A stretch of 64,000 nucleotides of DNA from Methylomonas koyamae (GTDB taxonomy: Bacteria; Pseudomonadota; Gammaproteobacteria; Methylococcales; Methylomonadaceae). The notes beneath the pieces are model-generated. The model worked only from the letters and a program-made list of their open reading frames with translations. It had not been told where the DNA came from and made no database searches. Positions 9,601-17,874 of the stretch are shown here, in pieces; the stretch's first letter is position 1, and the number at the start of each line of letters is the position of its first letter. The stretch is from positions 36,427 through 100,426 of the forward strand of contig NZ_PPPU01000011.1 of NCBI RefSeq assembly GCF_006483455.1. The letters run 5' to 3'. The position numbers and the translations under genes were made by a program.

Positions 9601-12600
9601 GATACGTGATGGCGAAGAAATTGATGGCATCATTGTCATCATCTATGACATTACCCAGCTGAAGCAGACTGAAAATGCCTTGCGCGAGAGCGAGCGCGAA
9701 TTTCGAGTTCTAACCGAGGCCATGCCGCAAATTGTCTGGGCGACACGCCCTGACGGCTGGAATGTCTATCATAACCAGCGCTGGGTCGAATATACCGGTC
9801 TGACACTTGAAGAAAGTTATGGTCATAGCTGGATAGAACAAGTTCACCCTGATGATAGGCAACGTGCCTGGGAAGCCTGGCAACGCGCGACCCAGCATCA
9901 TGACAGCTACTCCGTGGAATTTCGCTTGCTACGGGCAGACGGCGTATACCGGTGGTGGTTGGCCCGGGGCATGCCACTGTTAAACGCACAAGGGCAAATC
10001 GAAAAATGGTACGGCACCTGTACCGACATTCAGGAGTTAAAAGAAGCGGAAACCGTTATCCGTGAAAATGAAACCAGGCTGCATTTTGCTTTGGAGATGT
10101 CGAATACCGGCGCCTGGGAAGTGGATTTGGAAACGCACGCGGCGTATCGCTCAATCGAACACGCCCGTATTTTCGGCTATTCCGACACCGCGTCGGCATG
10201 GTCGGTCGACAAATTCCTGGAGCATGTGCTGGCGGCAGACCGGGCCAGGGTCGCGGCAGTGCTGCAAGAGGCGTTTGCCAGCGGCGGCGAAGGCAAATTC
10301 GAATGCCGGATTCGGCGTACCGATGGCGAAATCCGCTGGATCATGGTCGCCGGCCGCTATCGCATCCACCGAACGGACGGCAAAAGCCAGGTCGCCGTGG
10401 GCGTCATTCAAGACATTACCGACAGTAAACTCTTTCAGGAAGAACTCAAGCAACACCGCGACCAGTTGGAAATATTGGTTGCCCGCCGCACCGAAGAACT
10501 GGAAAAAGCCAAGGCCTTGGCGGACACCGCCAACCATGCCAAGAGCGCCTTCCTGGCCAATATGAGCCATGAAATCCGCACGCCGATGAATGCCGTGCTC
10601 GGTTTTTGCTATCTATTGGAACAACGTCATCTGGACGGCGAATCGCTGGCCTTGGTGCGCAAAGTCCACAATGCCGGGCATACGCTATTGTCCCTGATCA
10701 ACGATATCCTCGACTTTTCCAAGATCGAGGCTGGGCGGCTGGATATTGAGCGCGCGCCGTTCAAACTGACCGAAATGCTGGACAACCTTGCCGCTATCAT
10801 GGCGACGGCCGCCCACGATAAAGACCTGGAATTGATCATCACCCCACCCGCCGAAATCGACGCCTTGGTTGGCGATGCCTTGCGCCTCCAGCAAATATTA
10901 ATCAACTTGCTCAGCAACGCGATCAAATTTACCGAACGCGGCGAGGTCGAGTTGCGCGTTAGCGTGGAATCTGCGGACAAACAACAATGTCAGCTGCGTT
11001 TTGGGGTGCGCGATACCGGCATCGGCATTTCCAGCGCACAGCAGTCGCTGATTTTCTCGGCTTTCGGCCAAGCCGATAGCAGCATCAGCCGCCGATTCGG
11101 CGGCACCGGCTTGGGCTTGAGCATCAGCATGCAACTGGTGGAACTGATGGGCGGCAGCCTGCAAGTGACCAGCGAAGTCGGCCAGGGTAGCGAATTCTGG
11201 TTCGTGTTGCCGTTGCAGCGCGACCAGCGCGTGGAACGCCGGCCTAGCGAACTGGCTCGGCTCGAACTGCTGATCGCAGATGACTGCGCCAGCGTGCGCG
11301 AGGCGCTGGCCGTTGTGGCTAACTCTTTGGGTTGGCCGGCCGATACCGCCGCTTCCGGCGAATCCGCCCTGATGCAAGCACTGACCAGGATGGATAGCCA
11401 ACGTTTTTACGATGCCATCGTATTAGATTGGAAAATGCCGGGGCTGGACGGATTGAGTGCCGCTAAAGCCATACGCCAAGCGCTTCAGGAAAAACGCCAG
11501 GACTTGGACCCGCCGATACTACTGATGGTCGCCGCTCATTTGCGCGAAGAATTATTGGCCCAACCGGGTATCGAGACAGTGGCCAAGGTACTCAGCAAGC
11601 CGGTCACCGCCTCGACGCTCTACTCTGCCGTCGCCGACTCGTTAAACCAACGCGGTCTGGGGCTATTTCGGCCCGATCCGCCGCCGATCGCCGCCGCCGG
11701 CAATCGCCGCATTCCCGGCGTGCGCGTACTGGTGGTCGACGATAGCGATATCAACCGGGAAGTGGCAAAAGGCATCCTGGAAGCAGATGGCGCAATCGTC
11801 GATACGGCCTGCGACGGCCAGGACGCGCTGGAATGGCTGCGAGTCCACCCCGATACGGTGGATATCATATTGATGGACTTACAAATGCCGCGCCTGGACG
11901 GCTATGCCGCCACCCGCATTATCCGCGAGGATGAACGCTGGCGGGAGTTACCCATCGTCGCACTGACCGCCGGCGCCTTCCAGGAATTGCGCGATGCGGC
12001 GCAGGCATCCGGCATGAGCGATTTTGTAGCCAAACCGTTCAACGTGGCGCAAATGATGGAAACCATTCAACGCTGGACCGGATGCTCGGCAGGAAAGGCC
12101 ATCTCGGGCGTTAGCGGCGCAAGCGTGGCCGTCGGCTCGGCAAGTGTATCGCCGCCGCGGCCGGCGACCGGCGCTGGAGAACCCGAATTGCCGGCTATCG
12201 ATCTGGCGGCCGCGCGCGGCCAATGGGGCCAGCTCGACGTCTATCGCACTTATCTGGACAAATTCGTCGCCGCGTACGCGGTGTGCGGAACCTCTATCGC
12301 CGCCGCCTGCCATGACGGCGACCTGAAAACTGCCGGGGATCTGGCACATAAACTGTACGGCGTGGCCGGAACTTTGCGGCTGTCCCGAGTCGCCGAGCTG
12401 TCCCGCAAACTGGAAACACGCTTGAATGGGGGCGAAGCGGCATTTAAACTGGCGGCAGAATTGCAAGCCGCGATAGATCAGGTATGCGCGGCAGTCCACG
12501 CTTGGCCTGAAACCGAAAACCCCGCGGTCGAGCCGGAGCCGGCTGCCGGCCCGCTTGGGGACGGCTTGCTTGATTTGTTCGCGGGCATGCTGGAAGCGCT

Positions 12601-12772
12601 CGACCGTAACGATCCCGATGATTCCGAAATCTGGCTGGACCGGCTGCGGCAGCACCCGGACCCCATCCAACTGACCGAGTTGGACGCGCTGCTGGCCGAC
12701 TTCGATTTCCGCGGGGCGGAGGCCGCCGTACGCAGCCTGGTGCAGCACCTGAATTTATCGATACCGGAGTAA
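6680..12772 (+). CDS. Giant hybrid histidine kinase with two kinase cores, three receivers and an Hpt domain
   Basis: The protein has 2030 residues. Domains in order: PAS (about 15-140); a coiled coil; HisKA with His214 (FFANVSHEFRTPLTLMLG); HATPase_c (to about 435); receiver with Asp541; five PAS/PAC units (about 620-1260) recognisable by repeated endings such as VVEDITGRK, VSRNITERRQ and VIQDITDSK; a second HisKA with His1297 ([18 protein letters not shown]); a second HATPase_c; receivers with Asp1583 and Asp1733; and an Hpt domain with His1890 in LAHKLYGVAGT. No transmembrane helix is evident, so it is probably cytoplasmic. The start is GTG at 6680; an ATG at 6692 is an alternative. It is followed after 3 bases by a REC-HD-GYP gene, the likely output. 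All phospho-acceptor residues appear intact. The signal is unknown. Confidence 0.95.
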   Translation: MLRIMNDSIPSLDDLDFRLLFESSPDLYLVLNPQLEIVAASDAYTRATLTRREDILGKTMFQIFPDNPDDPTAEGQRNLRASLQRVLLSGKPDTMPVQKYDIPRPDGKGFEQRYWSPINIPILGKDSNIAYVLHRAEDLTEFIRVKQLGVEQSQLNDTLRAQAVKMEVELFARTKEVASASAELKSANEELSRLYAKTLELDELKTQFFANVSHEFRTPLTLMLGPLEELLAQFAPTSSSPDAALHEQLDLVHRNGLRLLKLVNALLDFSRIEAGRMDASYEATDLATYTAELASVFGSATAKAGLKLIVSCPAMAEPVYVDRQMWEKIVINLLSNAFKYTFAGEIEVSLRQCGQRVELAVRDTGVGIAADQLNHVFERFHRVPNVRSRNHEGTGIGLALVRELVRLHGGDISVTSTQGFGSTFTVVIPTGTAHLPADHIHPAKVPFSACTGAEFMADEAWRWEVGAEHENALGPHIDSVESIGSTAGVSAHIVIADDNADMRSYVARLLRVQGYDVTAVRDGLAALAAVRQRRPDLVLTDIMMPGLDGIGLLSALREDQETSTIPVILLSARAGEEERIEGLKHRADDYLTKPFSARELLARVGAYIETARLRKEAEIQLRIQENEREFRAFFDLAAVGIAQVSPDGRWMRVNQKLCDIVGYSREELVTKTFQDITHPDDLHTDLGYMQRMLIGEIDTYSLEKRYLRKDGAVVWINLTVALVRGDTGQPRYFISVVEDITGRKQLEIERQKFFLLAESSSEFIGMCDLDMNPLYVNPEGRRMVGLPDMAAACRVKVQDYFFPEDRRFIAAEFFPRVQREGHGDVEIRLRHFQTGEPIWMNYYLFSVYDAAGMPIGWATVSRNITERRQAEAALRESESRLRSVTDNISIGIVTLDRHRQYRFVNPAYVRILGLAQSADELIGRSPSEVLASSYATQISPRLDRAFAGEKVVYELIRPLASEAAPRQYTVIYEPIRDGEEIDGIIVIIYDITQLKQTENALRESEREFRVLTEAMPQIVWATRPDGWNVYHNQRWVEYTGLTLEESYGHSWIEQVHPDDRQRAWEAWQRATQHHDSYSVEFRLLRADGVYRWWLARGMPLLNAQGQIEKWYGTCTDIQELKEAETVIRENETRLHFALEMSNTGAWEVDLETHAAYRSIEHARIFGYSDTASAWSVDKFLEHVLAADRARVAAVLQEAFASGGEGKFECRIRRTDGEIRWIMVAGRYRIHRTDGKSQVAVGVIQDITDSKLFQEELKQHRDQLEILVARRTEELEKAKALADTANHAKSAFLANMSHEIRTPMNAVLGFCYLLEQRHLDGESLALVRKVHNAGHTLLSLINDILDFSKIEAGRLDIERAPFKLTEMLDNLAAIMATAAHDKDLELIITPPAEIDALVGDALRLQQILINLLSNAIKFTERGEVELRVSVESADKQQCQLRFGVRDTGIGISSAQQSLIFSAFGQADSSISRRFGGTGLGLSISMQLVELMGGSLQVTSEVGQGSEFWFVLPLQRDQRVERRPSELARLELLIADDCASVREALAVVANSLGWPADTAASGESALMQALTRMDSQRFYDAIVLDWKMPGLDGLSAAKAIRQALQEKRQDLDPPILLMVAAHLREELLAQPGIETVAKVLSKPVTASTLYSAVADSLNQRGLGLFRPDPPPIAAAGNRRIPGVRVLVVDDSDINREVAKGILEADGAIVDTACDGQDALEWLRVHPDTVDIILMDLQMPRLDGYAATRIIREDERWRELPIVALTAGAFQELRDAAQASGMSDFVAKPFNVAQMMETIQRWTGCSAGKAISGVSGASVAVGSASVSPPRPATGAGEPELPAIDLAAARGQWGQLDVYRTYLDKFVAAYAVCGTSIAAACHDGDLKTAGDLAHKLYGVAGTLRLSRVAELSRKLETRLNGGEAAFKLAAELQAAIDQVCAAVHAWPETENPAVEPEPAAGPLGDGLLDLFAGMLEALDRNDPDDSEIWLDRLRQHPDPIQLTELDALLADFDFRGAEAAVRSLVQHLNLSIPE

Positions 12773-12775
12773 GCC

Positions 12776-13774
12776 ATGCCTTACGGCCCTATTCTCATCG
12801 TCGACGATGAGCCCACCAATTTGGCCATCCTACGCCGTACGCTGAAAGACGAGCACCGGTTAATGCTGGCTCGAAACGGTGCAGAAGCGCTCGAGCTGGC
12901 GGGCAAGCATCATCCCTGTCTGATCCTGCTCGATATCCAAATGCCGGAAATGGACGGCTATGCGGTCTGCCGCGCCCTGAAAGCCAATCCGGCGACCGAG
13001 GCCATCCCGGTGATTTTCGTCACCACGCTGTCCGAATTGGAAAAAGAGGAAGCCGGCTTCGACGCAGGCTGCGTCGATTATTTGATCAAACCGGTTTACC
13101 CCCGGATCGTGCGGGCGCGGGTGCGGACCCACCTATCGCTGGTGCAGGCCAAACGCTTGGAGAGAACCTACGGCGAGGCCATCGCCATGCTCGGTAAAGC
13201 CGGCCATTACAACGACAGCGATACCGGGCTGCATATCTGGCGCATCGCGGCTTACGCCCGGCAACTGGCCGAGGCCGTCGGCTGGCCCAAAGAGAATTGC
13301 GTGTTGCTGGAGCAAGCCGCGCCGATGCACGACACCGGCAAAATCGGCATTCCCGACTCGGTGTTACGCAAACCCGGCCAACTGGATGCCGACGAATGGG
13401 CCATCATGCGCAGCCATTGCCGAATAGGCTACGAAATCCTGTCCAGCAGCGACGCGCCGGTATTCGTGTTGGCCGCCGAGGTCGCACTTCGCCATCATGA
13501 GAAATGGGACGGCAGCGGTTATCCCGACGGCTTGCGCGGCGAAGCGATTCCCGAATCGGCGCGCATCGTCGCGCTGGTCGACGTGTTCGACGCCTTGACC
13601 ATGAAACGCCCGTATAAAGACGCTTGGTCGGTGGAACGGGCTATGGACACCTTGCGCGAAGGCGCGGGCCGCCATTTCGACCCTACCCTGGTCGAGGCAT
13701 TCGAATCCTGCCTGCCGCGCATTTTGGAAATCAAGGCCGGTTGGGACAGCCGCGAAGCACAGCAAGGCGCCTGA
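12776..13774 (+). CDS. Response regulator with HD-GYP domain (probable cyclic-di-GMP phosphodiesterase)
   Basis: The protein has 332 residues, the same length as the protein at 1664-2662 and with the same architecture. The receiver has Asp53 in [13 protein letters not shown] and Lys105. The HD-GYP domain has HDTGK at 185-189 and [11 protein letters not shown] at 240-250, all canonical. It starts 3 bases after the stop of the 2030-residue kinase and is almost certainly co-transcribed with it. Phosphorelay through the kinase's Hpt His1890 to Asp53 is the expected route, ending in cyclic-di-GMP degradation. The segment before the HD motif ([20 protein letters not shown]) is the usual first HD-GYP helix. 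Confidence 0.94.
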   Translation: MPYGPILIVDDEPTNLAILRRTLKDEHRLMLARNGAEALELAGKHHPCLILLDIQMPEMDGYAVCRALKANPATEAIPVIFVTTLSELEKEEAGFDAGCVDYLIKPVYPRIVRARVRTHLSLVQAKRLERTYGEAIAMLGKAGHYNDSDTGLHIWRIAAYARQLAEAVGWPKENCVLLEQAAPMHDTGKIGIPDSVLRKPGQLDADEWAIMRSHCRIGYEILSSSDAPVFVLAAEVALRHHEKWDGSGYPDGLRGEAIPESARIVALVDVFDALTMKRPYKDAWSVERAMDTLREGAGRHFDPTLVEAFESCLPRILEIKAGWDSREAQQGA

Positions 13775-13876
13775 TCCCTCCGCCAAAGCCGAATTGGCGC
13801 TGCCGCTGCGCGCCCTCCGCTAACCGCAAATAACCAATTCCGACTAATTCTTTGTCAGATTTCAAATTACCGAAGG

Positions 13877-13935
13877 CCGTCATTCCGGCATGGATTCATG
13901 TCAGGGCGTCCTGCCTGACACCCTGCGGGTAATCC
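13877..13935. repeat. Possible dispersed intergenic repeat
   Basis: GTCATTCCGGCATGGATTCA is followed by the short hairpin GTCAGG (13900-13905) / CCTGAC (13914-13919). The first part resembles an intergenic repeat seen in many proteobacterial genomes. Only one copy is visible here, so the call rests on that resemblance. Confidence 0.35.
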
Positions 13936-14019
13936 AAATCCGTTCCAGACCGATTTTTGCCGGAGCCGCAGACCCCAGCTCGGTATTCATACCCTGGCCG
14001 CCGGTCGCCGAGTTGTGGT

Positions 14020-14025
14020 TATAAT
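14020..14025 (+). promoter_or_regulatory. TATAAT box just before glcD
   Basis: A perfect -10 hexamer ends 5 bases before the glcD ATG, so initiation would fall on or next to the start codon and give a leaderless mRNA. No good -35 hexamer lies at the usual distance, so an activator or chance is possible. Confidence 0.35.
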
Positions 14026-14030
14026 CGGCC

Positions 14031-15488
14031 ATGCCTTTATCTGCCGCCTTTACCCGCCAATGCCTCGACTTGCTCGGTGCCGCCAACGTCGTCACCGAGC
14101 CCGAGCGCTTGCGGGTTTACGAATGCGACGGCCTGTCCGCCTACCGCACCCTGCCGGAGCTGGTGGCGCTGCCGGAAACCGCCGAGCAAGTCCTGGCGTT
14201 GATGCGCTTATGCCGCGAGCAGCGGGTGCCGGTGGTGCCGCGTGGCGCCGGTACCGGTCTCGCTGCCGGCGCGATGCCGGTGGCCGGCGGCATCGTCATT
14301 GGTTTGAGCAAGATGAACCGCATCGTGGCGCTCGATCCGCTGAACCGCACCGCCACGGTCCAGCCCGGCGTCAGAAACCTGGCCATTTCCGAAGCCGCCA
14401 AAGCGCACGGCTTGTTTTACGCACCGGACCCTTCGTCGCAAATCGCCTGCAGCATCGGCGGCAACATCGCCGAAAATGCCGGCGGCGTGCACTGCCTGAA
14501 ATACGGCTTGACCGTGCACAACGTGTTGCAGATCAAATTGGCGACGATAGACGGCGAACTGCTGACGCTGGGCGGCCCCGGCCTCGATGCGCCGGGCTAC
14601 GACCTGCTGGCGTTGGCGATCGGCTCGGAGGGTTTGCTGGGTATCGTGGTCGAAGCCACGGTCCGGCTGCTGCCGTTGCCGCCGGCGACGCGGGTGCTGT
14701 TGTCGGCTTTTCCCAGCGTCGAGCAAGCCGGCGCGGCGGTGGCGGCCGTGATCAGCTCCGGCTTGCTGCCGGCCGGCCTGGAGCTGATGGACAACCCGGC
14801 CATCCGCGCCACCGAAGCCTTCGTCCACGCCGGCTATCCGCTCGACGCCGCGGCATTGTTACTGTGCGAGCTGGACGGTTTGCCGGAACAGGTGGCGGCC
14901 GACAGCGAACGCGCCATCGCGGTGCTGACGGCGGCCGGGGCCAGCGAAATCCGCAGCGCCGACGACGAAGCGCAACGCAAACGCTTCTGGGCCGGCCGCA
15001 AGGCCGCGTTTCCGGCGGTCGGTCGCATTGCCAGCGATTACTACTGCATGGACGGCACGATTCCGCGCAAACACCTGGCCGAGGTATTGCGCCGAATTTC
15101 CGAGATGTCGGCCGAATTCGGCCTGGCGGTAGTCAACGTATTCCACGCCGGCGACGGCAATTTGCATCCTTTGATTTTGTACGACAACGGCGTCGACGGC
15201 GAATTTGCCAAAGCCGAGGCCTTCGGCGGCAAAATACTGGAACTGTGCGTCGCGGTCGGCGGTACCATCACCGGCGAACACGGCGTCGGCAGCGAAAAAA
15301 TCCCGTATATGTGCGTGCAGTTCAGCAGCGGCGAATTGGAGCAATTCCTGCGCTTGAAACGCGCCTTCGACCCTTACGCTCTACTGAATCCGGGCAAGGC
15401 GGTGCCGACCTTGTACCGCTGCGCCGAACTCGGGCGGATGCACGTCCATCGCGGCGAACTGCCGCATCCGGATCTGGAGCGATTCTGA
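14031..15488 (+). CDS. glcD: Glycolate oxidase, FAD-binding catalytic subunit GlcD
   Basis: The protein has 485 residues. The N-terminal PCMH-type FAD domain shows VPVVPRGAGTGLAAGAMPVA and SIGGNIAENAGGVHCLKYGL, both characteristic of GlcD and D-lactate dehydrogenases. The C-terminal substrate domain has VFHAGDGNLHPLILYD and ITGEHGVGSEK. It oxidises glycolate to glyoxylate, passing electrons through GlcE and GlcF to the respiratory chain at the inner membrane. It is the first gene of a tight glcDEF operon; its TGA overlaps the glcE ATG in ATGA. No Shine-Dalgarno sequence is visible before the ATG. The order D-E-F and the separate Fe-S subunit argue for glycolate rather than lactate oxidase. 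Confidence 0.93.
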   Translation: MPLSAAFTRQCLDLLGAANVVTEPERLRVYECDGLSAYRTLPELVALPETAEQVLALMRLCREQRVPVVPRGAGTGLAAGAMPVAGGIVIGLSKMNRIVALDPLNRTATVQPGVRNLAISEAAKAHGLFYAPDPSSQIACSIGGNIAENAGGVHCLKYGLTVHNVLQIKLATIDGELLTLGGPGLDAPGYDLLALAIGSEGLLGIVVEATVRLLPLPPATRVLLSAFPSVEQAGAAVAAVISSGLLPAGLELMDNPAIRATEAFVHAGYPLDAAALLLCELDGLPEQVAADSERAIAVLTAAGASEIRSADDEAQRKRFWAGRKAAFPAVGRIASDYYCMDGTIPRKHLAEVLRRISEMSAEFGLAVVNVFHAGDGNLHPLILYDNGVDGEFAKAEAFGGKILELCVAVGGTITGEHGVGSEKIPYMCVQFSSGELEQFLRLKRAFDPYALLNPGKAVPTLYRCAELGRMHVHRGELPHPDLERF

Positions 15489-16537
15489 TGGCCGCCGATA
15501 TCAGCGCCGAATTGCGCGAGCACATCGAACGGGCCGCGGCGACCAACACGCCGCTGCGCATCGTCGGCGGCAACAGCAAAGCCTTTTATACCGGACCGGC
15601 AGCAGACGTCGAACTATTGGAAGTAGCCGGACACACCGGCATCATCGGTTACGAACCCAGCGAACTGGTGGTGACGGTCCGCGCCGGCACCCGCCTCGCC
15701 GAGCTGGAAGCGGCGCTGGCCGGACACGGCCAGATGTTGGGCTTCGAGCCGCCTTATTTCGGCGCCGACGCCACCATCGGCGGCACGCTGGCCTGCGGCT
15801 TTTCCGGCCCGCGCCGGCCATTCGCCGGCAGCGCCCGCGATTTCGTGTTGGGTTGCCAGATCGTCAACGGCCTCGGCGAGGAGCTGAATTTCGGCGGCCA
15901 GGTCATCAAAAACGTGGCCGGTTTCGACGTGTCGCGGCTGATGGTCGGCGCCCTGGGCAGCCTGGGTCTGTTGTTGCAGTGCTCGTTGCGGGTGCTACCC
16001 AGGCCGGAAACCGAGACGACCGTGACATTCGCGCCGGCCGAAGCGGCCGCCGCGATCGAGTTCATGAACCGTCTGGCCGGCCGGCCCTGGCCGCTGTCGG
16101 CGCTGGCTTACGCCGGCGGCCGGGTCCGGGCCAGGCTGTCCGGCGCCTCAGCCGCGGTGAGCGCCGCCGCAACCAAGATCGGCGGCGATATCGACGCCGA
16201 CGGCGACGCGTTCTGGCAGGACTTGCGCGAACAGCGTTTGCCGTTTTTCCAGCAGCCGGGCAATTTGTGGCGGATTGCGATGGCGCCGGCCGCATCGCAA
16301 CCCCAACTGGCCGGCGATTGGTTGCTGGATTGGGGCGGCGCCCAGCGCTGGCTGAGAACCGGCGAATCGGCCGCAGCGGTGCATCGGGCCTGCGCCGCTG
16401 CCGGCGCCCAGGCACGGCTGTTTCGCGGCGAGGCCGGTGCGGACCGGCAGCGCATCGCGCCGGAATTGGCCGCGCTGCAACGCCGCGTGCGTCAGGCCTT
16501 CGATCCGCTCGGCCTGTTCGTCCCCCTCCCGGATTAA
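15488..16537 (+). CDS. glcE: Glycolate oxidase, FAD-binding subunit GlcE
   Basis: The protein has 349 residues from the ATG that overlaps the glcD stop. It has a PCMH FAD domain (LRIVGGNSKAFY near the start, LGFEPPYFGADATIGGTLAC, then NFGGQVIKNVAGFDVSRLMV) and the short C-terminal part typical of GlcE, which is smaller than GlcD. The frame is open upstream within glcD, but nothing there resembles protein. The C-terminus ends QAFDPLGLFVPLPD, as the family does. It pairs with GlcD and GlcF in the glycolate oxidase complex. Four bases separate it from glcF. Confidence 0.92.
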   Translation: MAADISAELREHIERAAATNTPLRIVGGNSKAFYTGPAADVELLEVAGHTGIIGYEPSELVVTVRAGTRLAELEAALAGHGQMLGFEPPYFGADATIGGTLACGFSGPRRPFAGSARDFVLGCQIVNGLGEELNFGGQVIKNVAGFDVSRLMVGALGSLGLLLQCSLRVLPRPETETTVTFAPAEAAAAIEFMNRLAGRPWPLSALAYAGGRVRARLSGASAAVSAAATKIGGDIDADGDAFWQDLREQRLPFFQQPGNLWRIAMAPAASQPQLAGDWLLDWGGAQRWLRTGESAAAVHRACAAAGAQARLFRGEAGADRQRIAPELAALQRRVRQAFDPLGLFVPLPD

Positions 16538-16541
16538 GCCC

Positions 16542-17750
16542 ATGCAAACCCGCATCGATCCAAGCCTGGCCGGCCACCCCGGTATCGACGCCGCTCAAGC
16601 GGCGTTGCAGCGCTGCGTCCATTGCGGCTTTTGCAATGCCGCCTGCCCCACCTACCGTTTGCAAGGCGACGAACTGGACGGGCCGCGCGGCCGGATTTAT
16701 CTGATCAAACAACTGCTGGAGGGCCAGAACGCCACCGCCTCCAGCCAACACCATCTGGACCGCTGTCTGGGCTGCCGCGCCTGCGAATCGGCCTGCCCGT
16801 CCGGCGTCGAGTACGGCCGCTTGCTCGATGTGGGCCGGGAAATCGCCGCCGGCCGGATCGCGCGGCCGTGGCGGCAGCGCTGGCTGCGCCGGGCCTTGCT
16901 GGCGATACTGCCCTACCCGCGCCGGCTGTCGCCGCTGGCCGCACTGGCGCGGCTGGCGAAACCGTTGCTACCGGCCGCGTTACGGGCCAAGGTACCGGCC
17001 AAACCGACGCCGGAAACCTGGCCGCCGCTAAGCCGCCGGCGGCGGATGCTGATCCTGGAAGGCTGCGTGCAGCCGGCGCTGGCGCCGCGCATCAATGCCG
17101 CCACGGCGCGGGTGCTGGACCGTCTCGGCATCAGCGTGATTCAAGGCCAAAGCGCGTGTTGCGGCGCGCTGGCTCACCATCTGGACGAGCGCGAAGCGGC
17201 ACTGGACGCGATCCGGCGCCGGATAGACGCCTGGTGGCCGGCATTGCAGGCCGGGGCGGAAGCCATCGTCATCACCGCCAGCGGCTGCGGCACCATGATC
17301 AAAGATTACGGCTATCTGCTGCGCGACGACCCGGACTATGCCGCAAAGGCGGCGCAAGTCGCGGCCAAAGCCAAGGATATTGCCGAAATCATTCGAGCCG
17401 AGGACACCGCCAAATTGGCGGCCTGCCCACGCAAAATTGCGTTTCAGGCGCCTTGCAGTCTGCAACACGGCCAAGCGTTGGCCGGCGTCGTCGAAAGTCT
17501 GCTGACCGGCCTGGGTTTCGAGTTGGCGACGGTGGCCGATGCCGGCTTGTGCTGCGGCTCGGCCGGCAGCTACTCGTTGTTGCAACCGGAACTTTCCGGC
17601 CGCCTGCGCCTGGCCAAACTTACCGCACTGCAAGCGGGGCAACCGGAATTGATCGCCAGCGCCAACATCGGCTGCCTGTTGCACTTACGGGAAACGGCGC
17701 AACTGCCGGTGGTGCACTGGATAGAATTGCTGGACGGCTGGGATCGGTAA
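16542..17750 (+). CDS. glcF: Glycolate oxidase, iron-sulfur subunit GlcF
   Basis: The protein has 402 residues from the ATG at 16542, close to the family length. Two [4Fe-4S] motifs are present: CVHCGFCNAACPTY near residue 25 and CLGCRACESACPSG near residue 75. The C-terminal half carries two CCG domains (QSACCGALAHH and GLCCGSAGSYSLLQ). This is the electron-transfer subunit that links GlcDE to quinone. It is last in the operon. No terminator hairpin with a T run follows directly. With no malate synthase or glyoxylate genes nearby, the fate of glyoxylate cannot be read from this window. Confidence 0.93.
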   Translation: MQTRIDPSLAGHPGIDAAQAALQRCVHCGFCNAACPTYRLQGDELDGPRGRIYLIKQLLEGQNATASSQHHLDRCLGCRACESACPSGVEYGRLLDVGREIAAGRIARPWRQRWLRRALLAILPYPRRLSPLAALARLAKPLLPAALRAKVPAKPTPETWPPLSRRRRMLILEGCVQPALAPRINAATARVLDRLGISVIQGQSACCGALAHHLDEREAALDAIRRRIDAWWPALQAGAEAIVITASGCGTMIKDYGYLLRDDPDYAAKAAQVAAKAKDIAEIIRAEDTAKLAACPRKIAFQAPCSLQHGQALAGVVESLLTGLGFELATVADAGLCCGSAGSYSLLQPELSGRLRLAKLTALQAGQPELIASANIGCLLHLRETAQLPVVHWIELLDGWDR

Positions 17751-17874
17751 AGCCGTGTATTGCGAAGGTTTGACGCCGATCAAAGCGCAGCCGTTTCGGC
17801 GAGGTAAAACGCACGAATTCAGGAGCAAAATCCGCCGGGAAGGCCTAACTTAAACTGCCAAAAGGGAGCATCCC

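Noticed and set aside
14015..16537. An 840-residue plus-strand frame across glcD and glcE
   Set aside because: Its first 491 codons are Arg/Ala-rich out-of-frame reading of glcD. Only the part from 15488 is protein-like, and that is glcE.
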